Shown here piece by piece: positions 8,322 to 16,598 of a stretch of 16,707 nt of DNA. The notes under the pieces are model-generated. The model made no database searches. It was given only the letters and a program-made list of their open reading frames with translations, and was not told the DNA's origin. The first letter of the stretch is position 1; every line of letters begins with the position of its first letter. This DNA comes from Thiolapillus brandeum (GTDB lineage Bacteria > Pseudomonadota > Gammaproteobacteria > Chromatiales > Chromatiaceae). The translations under genes were made by a program, and so were the position numbers. Where the stretch lies: contig DRLF01000385.1 of the NCBI GenBank assembly GCA_011051425.1, positions 1 through 16,707 on the forward strand. The letters are read 5' to 3'.

Positions 8322-9668
<1,347 letters not shown>

Positions 9669-9732
9669 TAGTCTGAAGCCTGTCGAACTGCCGGATCCGG
9701 TAAGGTATCGCTGTTTCGTGCAAGGATACTGA

Positions 9733-12108
9733 ATGCCTCCCGCCAAGAAGAAACCGGTGCGTAAAAAGAAAGCTGCCGTGCGCAAGAAGGTGGTCAGGCG
9801 CAAACGCAAGCCGGCCAGCAAGAAAAGCGCCAGGCGGGGTTTCCCCTGGCTGAAGTGGCTGCTGGGGCTGACCCTGCTTGCCATGCTGGTGGTGGGCGGC
9901 TATTCCCTGTATTTGTCCCAGGTCGTTCGTATCAAGTTCGAAGGCAAGCGCTGGGCCATACCTGCACGGGTGTATGCCCGCCCTCTGGAACTCTACGTGG
10001 GCGCGAACCTCACTACCGAGCGCCTGCAGGCGGAGCTGCGGGCGCTGGGTTACCGCAAGGTCAAAAAGGTGGATTCCGTCGCCCAGTGGAGCCGTTCCGG
10101 CTCGCGCTTCGTCTTTCAGACCCGGGATTTCCTTTTCTGGGATGGCATGGAACCTTCCCGCAGGGTCAGCCTGCGTATCGGTGGCAGTACGGTTGCTGCT
10201 CTGAAGGATGCGGCAAGCGGCAAGTCGCTGGACGTGCTGCGTCTGGAGCCGCCGGAGATCGGCAGCATCTACCCGTCCCACAAGGAGGACCGGGTACTGG
10301 TGCGTCGTGATGAACTGCCGGATCATCTGGTTGCGGCGCTGCTGGCCGCCGAAGACCGTGATTACTTCCATCATCACGGCATCAACCTCTACAGTATTGC
10401 CCGGGCGCTCATGGCCAATGTCAGGGCAGGGCGCACCGTGCAGGGTGGCAGCACCCTGACACAGCAGCTGGTGAAGAACTTCTTCCTGACGCCGGAACGC
10501 AGCCTGTGGCGCAAGGCCAATGAAGCACTGATGGCCATTATCCTGGATGCCCGCTACGGGAAGGATGAGATCCTGGAAGCCTATGCCAACGAGGTATTCC
10601 TCGGGCAGGATGGTGACCGCGCCATCCACGGCTTCGGTCTGGCGGCGTACTATTATTTCAACCGCCCTCTCAATGAGCTGAATCTGGCTGAGACAGCCCT
10701 GCTGGTGGGGCTGCTCAAGGGTGCATCCTACTACAATCCCCGCAAGCATCCCGAGCGCGCCCTGCAGCGCCGCAACCTGGTGCTGCAGCTCATGGTGGAT
10801 CAGGGCTTCATCGATCAGAAAACAGCAGACAAGGCCATGAAACAGCCTCTGGGTGTGGGCAAGAAGGGCCGTTTGAGCAATGCCCGGCATCCGGCCTTCA
10901 TCGACCTGGTGCGCCGCCAGCTGCAGCGTGACTACCAGGAAGAGGATCTGACCTCCGAGGGACTGCGTATTTTCACCACCCTGGATCCCTGGGCACAACA
11001 GCTTCTGGACAAGCAGATCAGCAGTGGTTTGAGCGGCCTGGAAAAACGTCGCAAGCTGCCAGCGGGTACCCTGCAGGCGGCCATGGTGCTGGTCTCGCCC
11101 CAGGGCGGCGAGATCCGCGCCCTCAGTGGCGGACGGGAAGCGGGCTACGCGGGTTTCAATCGTGCGCTGGATGCCGTGCGTCCCATCGGTTCCCTGATCA
11201 AGCCGGTGATCTACCTGCTGGCCCTGTCCCATCCCGATGACTATTCCCTGGTGACCCTGCTGGAGGATGAGCCGGTGCACCTCAAGGATGCCAGGGGCAG
11301 GGTATGGTCGCCGAAGAACTATGACAAGAAGGCTCATGGCCTGGTGCCTCTGCATCGGGCGCTGGCGAAGTCCTACAACCTGGCGACGGTGCACCTGGGT
11401 CTTGCCCTGGGGGTAAGAAATGTCGTTTCCCTGCTGCACAGGTTGGGTGTGCAGCGTGAACTCAGCCCGCTGCCTTCCCTGTTGCTGGGTGCCGTGTCCC
11501 TGTCGCCCCTGGAAGTGGCCCAGTTCTACCAGGTCTTTGCCGCCGGTGGTTTCCGCTCGCCACTGCGCGCCATACGTGAGATCGTCGACGCCCAGGGCCA
11601 GCCTTTGCAGCGCTATCCGCTGGAGGTTGCCCAGGTGGCAGAGCCGGGTCCGGTGTACCTCCTCGATCGCAATCTGGTGGAAGTCATGCGCGCCGGCACC
11701 GGCAGAGGCATACGGCGCTATCTGCCTGAATCTCTGGAAGTGGCAGGCAAGACCGGCACCACCGATGAACTGCGCGACAGCTGGTTTGCAGGGTTCAGCG
11801 GCGACTGGCTGGCTGTGGCCTGGGTTGGACGAGATGACAACAAACCTGCCGGCCTGACCGGTTCCTCCGGTGCGCTGGTCCTGTGGGGCCGGGTAATGAA
11901 AGCCCTGAAACCTCAGCCCCTGGGCCTGTTGCCTCCCGAGGACATCGTCTATATCTGGGTCGATCCGCAAACCGGCTATCTCAGTGCCGATTATTGCGAA
12001 GGAGCAATAGCCATGCCTTTCATTCGTGGTTCGGAGCCGCAGCTGCGTTCGGATTGCCTCGGTGAAGAACGTCGGGGTGGCAGTTTCTTCGAGCGGCTGT
12101 TTGATTGA
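9733..12108 (+). CDS. mrcB: Bifunctional penicillin-binding protein 1B (glycosyltransferase/transpeptidase)
   Basis: This class A PBP polymerises glycan strands from lipid II and cross-links the stem peptides in the periplasm. Order: a basic cytoplasmic tail (residues 1-36, 19 Lys/Arg), one membrane anchor (about 37-62), a UB2H-like domain (about 82-165, the LpoB docking domain in E. coli), GT51 with catalytic Glu207 in EDRDYFHHHGIN and GGSTLTQQLVKN, then a transpeptidase with Ser487 in SLIK, SYN at 547-549 and KTGT from Lys673. All active-site motifs are intact. Length is 791, against 844 in E. coli. RVYARPLEL and the UB2H segment favour PBP1B over PBP1A. An AGGA motif lies 6-7 bases before the ATG. 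The gap of 64 bases to purA has no clear terminator. A weak hairpin (GGATC-TGCT-GATCC, 12149-12162) lies after the gene. Confidence 0.95.
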   Translation: MPPAKKKPVRKKKAAVRKKVVRRKRKPASKKSARRGFPWLKWLLGLTLLAMLVVGGYSLYLSQVVRIKFEGKRWAIPARVYARPLELYVGANLTTERLQAELRALGYRKVKKVDSVAQWSRSGSRFVFQTRDFLFWDGMEPSRRVSLRIGGSTVAALKDAASGKSLDVLRLEPPEIGSIYPSHKEDRVLVRRDELPDHLVAALLAAEDRDYFHHHGINLYSIARALMANVRAGRTVQGGSTLTQQLVKNFFLTPERSLWRKANEALMAIILDARYGKDEILEAYANEVFLGQDGDRAIHGFGLAAYYYFNRPLNELNLAETALLVGLLKGASYYNPRKHPERALQRRNLVLQLMVDQGFIDQKTADKAMKQPLGVGKKGRLSNARHPAFIDLVRRQLQRDYQEEDLTSEGLRIFTTLDPWAQQLLDKQISSGLSGLEKRRKLPAGTLQAAMVLVSPQGGEIRALSGGREAGYAGFNRALDAVRPIGSLIKPVIYLLALSHPDDYSLVTLLEDEPVHLKDARGRVWSPKNYDKKAHGLVPLHRALAKSYNLATVHLGLALGVRNVVSLLHRLGVQRELSPLPSLLLGAVSLSPLEVAQFYQVFAAGGFRSPLRAIREIVDAQGQPLQRYPLEVAQVAEPGPVYLLDRNLVEVMRAGTGRGIRRYLPESLEVAGKTGTTDELRDSWFAGFSGDWLAVAWVGRDDNKPAGLTGSSGALVLWGRVMKALKPQPLGLLPPEDIVYIWVDPQTGYLSADYCEGAIAMPFIRGSEPQLRSDCLGEERRGGSFFERLFD

Positions 12109-12166
12109 GTCGTCACAGGTATTTGTCTGTTTGCTGCCGTTCTGATACGGATCTGCTGATCCTCTT

Positions 12167-12253
12167 GGCAGGTGGAAGCAGGGCAAACCCCTGAGCATTG
12201 CCTGTGTTGTCGCCGGGCGAACAGCTGCTCCCTTGAATCGGCAGCCACCTGCC
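12167..12253. repeat. Long-range inverted repeat upstream of the HPF-sigma gene
   Basis: GGCAGGTGG (12167-12175) and its exact complement CCACCTGCC (12245-12253) are 69 bases apart in the 181-base gap between mrcB and the HPF-sigma gene. The second arm ends 36 bases before the start codon. It could form the base of a leader structure or be an operator pair, but nine bases can arise by chance. I found no convincing promoter in this gap. Confidence 0.3.
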
Positions 12254-12289
12254 CTCATGTTTCTGTCATTCACAGTAGAGGGTAAAGGG

Positions 12290-13414
12290 ATGAATATCCG
12301 GTTTTCATACACAAAAATCGACAAGAACGAGAAGCGTTCACTTAAGGAGCACGTCAGAGAAGCAAACGCTGCGTTGCAGGAAATGCTGGGCAGTTTCGAC
12401 AGCGATGCCGTGCGTCTGGAAGGTGCTGTAGCGCGTCATGGCAACAAGCCCCTGTACCGGACGCGGCTCAAGCTGCTTCTTCCGGGCAAGACTCTGGTAG
12501 CCATGGAAGAAGCCGATGACGGCGCCGACGCGATACGTCAGGCTTTTGCAGAGCTTCGCCGCCAGGTAGACCGCTTCAAGCATTTGTCAAGAAACGATCA
12601 CCTCTGGAAGCGCCCCAGGCGCCGCGCTCAGTTGAACAGTTTGCTGACCGGAGACGCCAGCAGTGACAGAGAGCAGCGCAAGCTCTACGTGGAGCTGGTG
12701 CAGCCTCATCTGTCCGGGCTCTACCAGTTTATCCGCCGGGAGCTCGCTTACCGTCAGGCCGTGGGTGATCTGTCACCCACGGATATACGCGCAGACGAGG
12801 TACTGGATGCAGCCATCGCCAGGGGTTTTGATGCGTTCAGAGACAGGTCCCGGCATCTGGAAATCCTGCCCTGGCTGACCGGGCTGGCTCTGGATATCCT
12901 CCAGGAGGAGGTCCAGGCGCACCGGATTCGAGAACGCCGTGTGTCCACGGAGGATTTTGCCCCCGATGATGCCATGGATGTCAGTGATGATGAAGATACA
13001 CAGATATACGAGTTCTACCAGCCGGACGAAGTGATCCGCATGGAGGACATCATTCCCGACCCGGAAAGTGATGATCCGGAAGAAGCGGAAGTCTTGCGTG
13101 AAAGGAGCTTGCTGATTCATCGGGCGCTGGCTCATCTGCCTCCCACATGGCGTCAGGCTCTCTTGCTCGTGGATGTTCATGGCATGAGAGAATCCGAGGT
13201 GGCAGATATCCTTGGGCAGACATCCGAGCAGTTGCAGCGCCTGAGGAACTGTGCAGAATCCTTCATGCGTGACTGGCTGAGCCAGTACTTGAGCGGGGAA
13301 GAACTGATACCGGAGCAGGCCAACACTGCAGACCTGCTGGGATCACCCTTGCGGGAAGCGCTCCCGGATGAACTGCAGGCTGAGATCCTGGAAAAGATCA
13401 TGCCGCTCGAGTGA
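12290..13414 (+). CDS. HPF/RaiA-like domain fused to an ECF sigma-like protein
   Basis: Residues 1 to about 110 resemble the ribosome hibernation factor fold (S30AE/HPF): MNIRFSYTKID start, a helix, a strand pair (YRTRLKLLLPGKTLVAMEEADD), then AIRQAFAELRRQVDRFKHL. About 131-213 resemble sigma region 2 (ELVQPHLSGLYQFIRREL ... LPWLTGLALDIL). An acidic linker (about 219-269) follows, then a region 4-like segment at 272-331 (ALAHLPPTWRQALLLVDVHGM, ESEVADILG). A polar C-terminal tail ends at residue 374. ATG 12290 is preferred over an upstream in-frame ATG at 12233 because it has GAGGG upstream and starts the conserved first strand. Region 2.2 and the recognition helix look degenerate, so it may be a ribosome-binding regulator or anti-sigma-like protein rather than an active sigma factor. 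I know no characterised protein of this build. The domain calls rest on sequence pattern only. Confidence 0.75.
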   Translation: MNIRFSYTKIDKNEKRSLKEHVREANAALQEMLGSFDSDAVRLEGAVARHGNKPLYRTRLKLLLPGKTLVAMEEADDGADAIRQAFAELRRQVDRFKHLSRNDHLWKRPRRRAQLNSLLTGDASSDREQRKLYVELVQPHLSGLYQFIRRELAYRQAVGDLSPTDIRADEVLDAAIARGFDAFRDRSRHLEILPWLTGLALDILQEEVQAHRIRERRVSTEDFAPDDAMDVSDDEDTQIYEFYQPDEVIRMEDIIPDPESDDPEEAEVLRERSLLIHRALAHLPPTWRQALLLVDVHGMRESEVADILGQTSEQLQRLRNCAESFMRDWLSQYLSGEELIPEQANTADLLGSPLREALPDELQAEILEKIMPLE

Positions 13415-13519
13415 AACGGCCCGGGAAAAGGGAGAAAGGGTTCCCTATATTCAGCCTGTCTTCAAACACGAGCAGGGTTCCGTTTTTCCCTTACAACATG
13501 TATTCGGCATACGTTGCCA

Positions 13520-13549
13520 CTGTGCTGCGATCAATCGCGGTGTGCACAG
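13520..13549 (+). repeat. Hairpin H1 upstream of repeat copy 1
   Basis: CTGTGC (13520-13525) pairs with GCACAG (13544-13549), and GCGAT (13527-13531) pairs with ATCGC (13534-13538) inside it. It stands 10 bases before repeat copy 1. It is shorter and less perfect than the hairpins beside the other two copies, and may be a decayed version of the same arrangement. Confidence 0.4.
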
Positions 13550-13559
13550 CTCATCATGG

Positions 13560-13592
13560 CTGAACATGACATATTTGGTCGCCGGGTTAATA
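13560..13592 (+). repeat. 33-bp repeat, copy 1 (direct)
   Basis: It begins CTGA and ends GCCGGGTTAATA. It matches copy 3 at 29 of 33 positions, including 25 identical bases in a row (13568-13592), and the complement of copy 2 at 27 of 33. Sequence diverges immediately after TTAATA in all copies, which marks that side as a boundary. Confidence 0.85.
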
Positions 13593-13778
13593 GTATCCTG
13601 CAGCGGAGCGGTTCATGCGGGTGGAAGGGGAAGGGATAGGTGCAGCTGTCCAAGCACGGCAGCTGCCAGGAAACCTGGATTTGTCCGCCAGGAGCTGGCA
13701 TTTGGCATCGGCGCCTTCCATACTGCCCGGGTTTCCAGTAACTGCGGGACCTGTAACAAACACGATGCGTGGCGGCGT

Positions 13779-13800
13779 GAGAAAGAGTATGTCCTTTCTC
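13779..13800 (+). repeat. Hairpin, 7-bp perfect stem
   Basis: GAGAAAG (13779-13785) pairs with CTTTCTC (13794-13800) around an 8-base loop. No T-tract follows. Its function is unknown. Confidence 0.35.
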
Positions 13801-13825
13801 TGTCAATGAGGAGCGCTCCGCCGGC

Positions 13826-13869
13826 AGTTTTCCTGACCGCCTGTTCGGCTGACCCGTCGTCGGAAAACT
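13826..13869 (+). repeat. Hairpin, 8-bp perfect stem
   Basis: AGTTTTCC (13826-13833) pairs with GGAAAACT (13862-13869) around a 28-base loop. It lies between repeat copies 1 and 2. Its function is unknown. Confidence 0.35.
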
Positions 13870-13937
13870 TGGTAGGATAGGGCTATTGCCGTTCAATATG
13901 TAAATGTCCATGTATTATCGAATTGTCAGCCTGCTTT

Positions 13938-13970
13938 TATTAACCCGGCAACCAAATATATTGTCCTCAG
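13938..13970 (-). repeat. 33-bp repeat, copy 2 (inverted)
   Basis: Read on the minus strand it runs from CTGAGG (13970) to GGGTTAATA (13938). It matches copy 3 at 29 of 33 positions without gaps. Its inner end shares one base with the outer arm of hairpin H2. Confidence 0.85.
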
Positions 13971-14067
13971 CCACCCTGACTGCGTTGGTGGCAAGGCATC
14001 AACGCGCCGCTGTAGCCATTCTACAGCAAGTGTTGATAACGCCGTCCACCAGCGCAGTCAGGGTGGC
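13970..14067. repeat. Long nested hairpin H2
   Basis: A 22-base arm (13970-13991) pairs with 14046-14067 with only one G-T wobble. Nested inside are ATCAAC (13998-14003) with GTTGAT (14032-14037) and GCTGTAG (14009-14015) with CTACAGC (14021-14027) around a CCATT loop. The whole folds as one 98-base cruciform or RNA stem. On the plus strand it is followed by CCTTTCATTTTA, so it could also terminate transcripts. Confidence 0.8.
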
Positions 14068-14093
14068 CTTTCATTTTATTATCAATTTGTTAG

Positions 14094-14189
14094 GTGCTTC
14101 AAACAGGATGCGTATCGGTGTTGCGGCTTTTGACAAGGGCTTGCCATTGCCTGCAAACCGCGCCTTGATACGGGTCCTGTTTGAAGCAC
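14094..14189. repeat. Long hairpin H3
   Basis: A perfect 15-base arm (14094-14108) pairs with 14175-14189; after a two-base mismatch, CGTATC (14111-14116) pairs with GATACG (14167-14172). The inner 50 bases pair only partly. Its outer base is also the first base of repeat copy 3, the same junction geometry as H2 with copy 2, although the stem sequences differ. Confidence 0.8.
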
Positions 14190-14221
14190 TGAGGGCGACA
14201 TATTTGGTCGCCGGGTTAATA
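14189..14221 (+). repeat. 33-bp repeat, copy 3 (direct), entering the lipoprotein gene
   Basis: It begins CTGAGGG and ends GCCGGGTTAATA. Its last 18 bases (14204-14221) lie in the reading frame of the TPR lipoprotein and encode part of the hydrophobic core of the export signal. GAGGG at 14191-14195 may serve as the ribosome binding site. Confidence 0.85.
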
Positions 14222-14659
14222 TTTGTCGGTTTTCTGGCCGGCTGTGCCACCACGCCCGTGCCCGGCCGGGGCGGGCCGGTGAGCAATGTGCCGGCCGAAA
14301 GCCGGGTGCCACCACCCCGGAGCAATGGACGCTACCAGCCCCCGGAGGTGACTGCCTATCGCGAGCCGGCAACACCAAAATACAGCCGTCCCGAACCGGC
14401 CAGGGCCGTGCAGGCGCTGAGCCGGCGGGCAGAAGATCAGCGTGCTTCCGGGCAGCTGGTGGCGGCTGCCGCCAGCCTTGAGCGGGCACTGCGTATCGAA
14501 CCGAAAAATGCTGTCCTGTGGAATCGCCTGGCCCACGTGAGATATGAACAGAAGCAGTACGCCCTGGCGTCCAGCCTGGCCGCCAAATCCAATGCTTTTG
14601 CCGGACAGGATCAGGCCCTGCGCGCCGACAACAACAAGTTGATCAGCCGCTCGCGCTGA
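14204..14659 (+). CDS. TPR-containing lipoprotein with a repeat-derived start
   Basis: The protein has a lipobox LAGC after a hydrophobic stretch (VAGLIFVGFLAGC), a Pro-rich linker, and a TPR-like helical part (LSRRAEDQRASGQLVAAAASLERALRIEPKNAVLWNRLAHVRYEQKQYALASSLAAKSNAF). It should be an outer or inner membrane lipoprotein facing the periplasm. No TPR partner is evident. The start is uncertain: TTG 14204 has GAGGG eight bases upstream but no positive charge before the hydrophobic core; TTG 14165 (MIRVLFEALRATYLV) and ATG 14108 are in frame with no good ribosome site; the frame stays open to ATG 13904. All candidates lie within the repeat element. The stop overlaps the yoaA start (TGATGA), so the two are coupled. 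Confidence 0.75.
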   Translation: MVAGLIFVGFLAGCATTPVPGRGGPVSNVPAESRVPPPRSNGRYQPPEVTAYREPATPKYSRPEPARAVQALSRRAEDQRASGQLVAAAASLERALRIEPKNAVLWNRLAHVRYEQKQYALASSLAAKSNAFAGQDQALRADNNKLISRSR

Positions 14660-16572
14660 TGATCGATGTCGAAGGGGTACTCGGTCCCCGGGGCGTGCTT
14701 TCCGAGGTTCTGCCGGGGTTCTCCTGGCGTTCCCAGCAGCAGGAAATGGGTGATGCCGTCGCCCATTGCATCGAAAGCGGTGGCCGCCTGATCGCTGAAG
14801 CCGGTACGGGAACCGGCAAGACTTTCGCCTACCTGGTGCCGGCGTTGCTGTCGGGCGCCAAGGTGATCATCTCCACGGGCACCAAGAACCTCCAGGATCA
14901 GCTGTTCTTCAAGGATCTGCCCCTGCTGCGGGAGGCCATGTCCAGTCCCGCCAGCATTGCCCTGCTGAAAGGGCGGGCCAATTACCTGTGTGTACACCGC
15001 ATGGAAAATGCCCTGCTGGATGCGCGGGGGCACCGGCGGGAAGTGGCGCGCCACCTGCGTCAGGTGCAGGGCTGGTCCATTGCCACCCGCAGTGGTGATA
15101 TCGCTGAGCTGACCAGCCTGCCCGAGGATTCACCGGTCTGGCCCCTGATCACCTCCACCGGCGACAATTGCCTGGGCAGTGAATGCCCTTCTTTCAGCAA
15201 GTGTCACCTGGTGGAAGCCCGCAAACGTGCCCAGGAAGCGGATATCGTGGTTATCAACCATCATCTGCTGTGTGCGGATTTCTCTATCAAGGACGAAGGC
15301 TTTGGCGAACTGCTGCCGGCTGCGGATGCCTATATCATCGACGAGGCCCACCAGCTGCCCGACGTGGCCAGCAATTTCTTCGGGATTTCGGTGGGCACCC
15401 GGCAGTTTCTGGACCTGTGCCGGGATACCCGGGCGGAGTATGTGCGCGAGGCGGGAGACCTGCCGAAAATTCTTGAGCAGATCGATCATCTGGAAAAGGC
15501 TGCGCGGGATTTTCGCCTGGCTTTCGGAAGGGATGGTCAGCGCGGCACCTGGGATGAGGTGGCGCGCAATGGGGATGTGCAGAACGGTCTGGAATATCTG
15601 CAAAAGGAACTCGAAGGTCTGCAGGGAATGCTCAAGAGCATCGAAGGGCGGGGCAAAGGCCTGGACAGCTGTCTGACCCGCGCCCAGGCTTTGGGAACGG
15701 AACTGATGCAGATTGTCAGTCCTGGGGCTGCTGAAGAACAGGTGCGCTGGTTCGAGGTGCATGCTCACAGCGTGCGGCTCAACAGTACGCCGCTGGACGT
15801 GGCCGGGCTGTTTCAGGGACAGATGGCCTGCCATCCCGCGGCCTGGATATTCACCTCCGCCACCCTGGCGGTGGGAGAGAGTTTCGCCCATTTCCAGCAG
15901 CAGCTGGGGCTGGACAAGGCAGACACCCGTTGTTGGGGCAGTCCTTTCGACTATTCAGAACAGGCGTTGTGGTTCGTGCCCAAAGGCCTGCCGGAACCCA
16001 GTGCACCGAACTACACCGACAAGGTGATGGAGCTGGCCCTGCCCATGCTGCAGGCCAGCCGTGGGCGGGCCTTCCTGCTTTTTACCAGTTACCGGGCTCT
16101 GCATCTGGCAGCGGACTGGCTGAAAGACAGGCTGGACTACCTGCTGCTGGTGCAGGGTAGTGCGCCCAAGGCGGAACTGCTGAAGCAGTTTGTCGAGCAT
16201 GGCAATGCCGTGTTGCTGGGAACGTCCAGCTTCTGGGAAGGTGTGGACGTGCGGGGCGAAGCCCTGTCCCTGGTGATCATCGACAAGCTGCCCTTTGCAT
16301 CGCCGGGAGATCCGGTGCTCAAAGCGCGCCTGGATGCCATGCGCAAGGCCGGTGGCAACCCTTTCATGGAATACCAGGTGCCCCAGGCGGCTATTGCGCT
16401 CAAGCAGGGCGCGGGGCGGCTGATCCGTGATGTCACCGACAGAGGTGTGCTGGTGCTCTGTGATCCGCGCCTGCTGCGCAAGCACTACGGACATACCTTT
16501 CTGAATGCGATGCCACCTTTTGCGCGTACACGGGAACTGACGGTTGCCTTGGATTTTCTGCAGGGTGGATAA
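14659..16572 (+). CDS. yoaA: ATP-dependent DNA helicase YoaA (DinG/XPD family)
   Basis: YoaA is an Fe-S superfamily 2 helicase, 5'-3' in polarity, that in E. coli works with the polymerase III chi subunit in repair of blocked replication forks. Walker A AGTGTGKT is at residues 48-55, and four Cys (111, 171, 176, 182) in the expected spacing would hold the 4Fe-4S cluster. DEAH is at 228-231. The second motor domain has SATLAVGESFAHF, GTSSFWEGVDVRGEALSLVIIDKLPF and the motif VI segment QGAGRLIRD. The 637 residues match E. coli YoaA (636), and the short N-terminus favours YoaA over DinG. It is coupled to the preceding lipoprotein gene by the overlapping stop and start. Confidence 0.93.
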   Translation: MIDVEGVLGPRGVLSEVLPGFSWRSQQQEMGDAVAHCIESGGRLIAEAGTGTGKTFAYLVPALLSGAKVIISTGTKNLQDQLFFKDLPLLREAMSSPASIALLKGRANYLCVHRMENALLDARGHRREVARHLRQVQGWSIATRSGDIAELTSLPEDSPVWPLITSTGDNCLGSECPSFSKCHLVEARKRAQEADIVVINHHLLCADFSIKDEGFGELLPAADAYIIDEAHQLPDVASNFFGISVGTRQFLDLCRDTRAEYVREAGDLPKILEQIDHLEKAARDFRLAFGRDGQRGTWDEVARNGDVQNGLEYLQKELEGLQGMLKSIEGRGKGLDSCLTRAQALGTELMQIVSPGAAEEQVRWFEVHAHSVRLNSTPLDVAGLFQGQMACHPAAWIFTSATLAVGESFAHFQQQLGLDKADTRCWGSPFDYSEQALWFVPKGLPEPSAPNYTDKVMELALPMLQASRGRAFLLFTSYRALHLAADWLKDRLDYLLLVQGSAPKAELLKQFVEHGNAVLLGTSSFWEGVDVRGEALSLVIIDKLPFASPGDPVLKARLDAMRKAGGNPFMEYQVPQAAIALKQGAGRLIRDVTDRGVLVLCDPRLLRKHYGHTFLNAMPPFARTRELTVALDFLQGG

Positions 16573-16598
16573 CGTCAGTTCCCACAATCCTGGCTTGT

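Larger units (their letters stand above)
13415..14203. other. Gene-poor, hairpin-rich intergenic region
   Basis: These 789 bases hold no gene I can defend. They carry three copies of a 33-bp repeat and several hairpins listed separately. At 13422-13489 a GGGAAAA/TTTTCCC pairing ending in a T-rich stretch may weakly terminate the HPF-sigma transcript. A perfect 10-base palindrome lies at 13658-13667. Base composition is less GC-rich than the flanking genes. Frames are open in several phases but have no ribosome binding site, no family resemblance and no consistent codon use. Confidence 0.7.
13938..14221. mobile_element. Candidate non-autonomous foldback/MITE-like element
   Basis: The 284-bp segment is bounded by 33-bp terminal inverted repeats (copy 2 and copy 3, 29 of 33 matching). 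Inside are two long hairpins, H2 and H3, each touching one terminal repeat, separated by a 26-base A/T-rich spacer. The outer ends read TATTAACCCGG and CCGGGTTAATA, so a TA or TTAA target duplication is possible but cannot be separated from the repeat itself. No transposase is encoded. Copy 1 outside the element suggests an older insertion or a solo end. Mobility is inferred; the structure is seen. Confidence 0.55.

Noticed and set aside
13566..13880. 104-codon open frame starting MTYLVAGLIVSCSGAVHA
   Set aside because: It has a signal-like start but no ribosome binding site, no family resemblance and unusual composition, and its first codons come from the repeat. I treat it as chance and discuss only the signal-like segment.
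13531..13911. 126-codon minus-strand frame across the gap
   Set aside because: It runs through repeat copy 1 and the hairpins, has no recognisable domain and no ribosome binding site.
13970..14095. Integron attC site around hairpin H2
   Set aside because: GTTAGGT at 14089-14095 fits the GTTRRRY core, but no RYYYAAC partner lies at the right distance, no integrase is present, and the repeats are in opposite orientations without cassettes.
13560..14221. CRISPR array
   Set aside because: There are only three repeat copies, in mixed orientation, with spacings of 345 and 218 bases and no cas genes.
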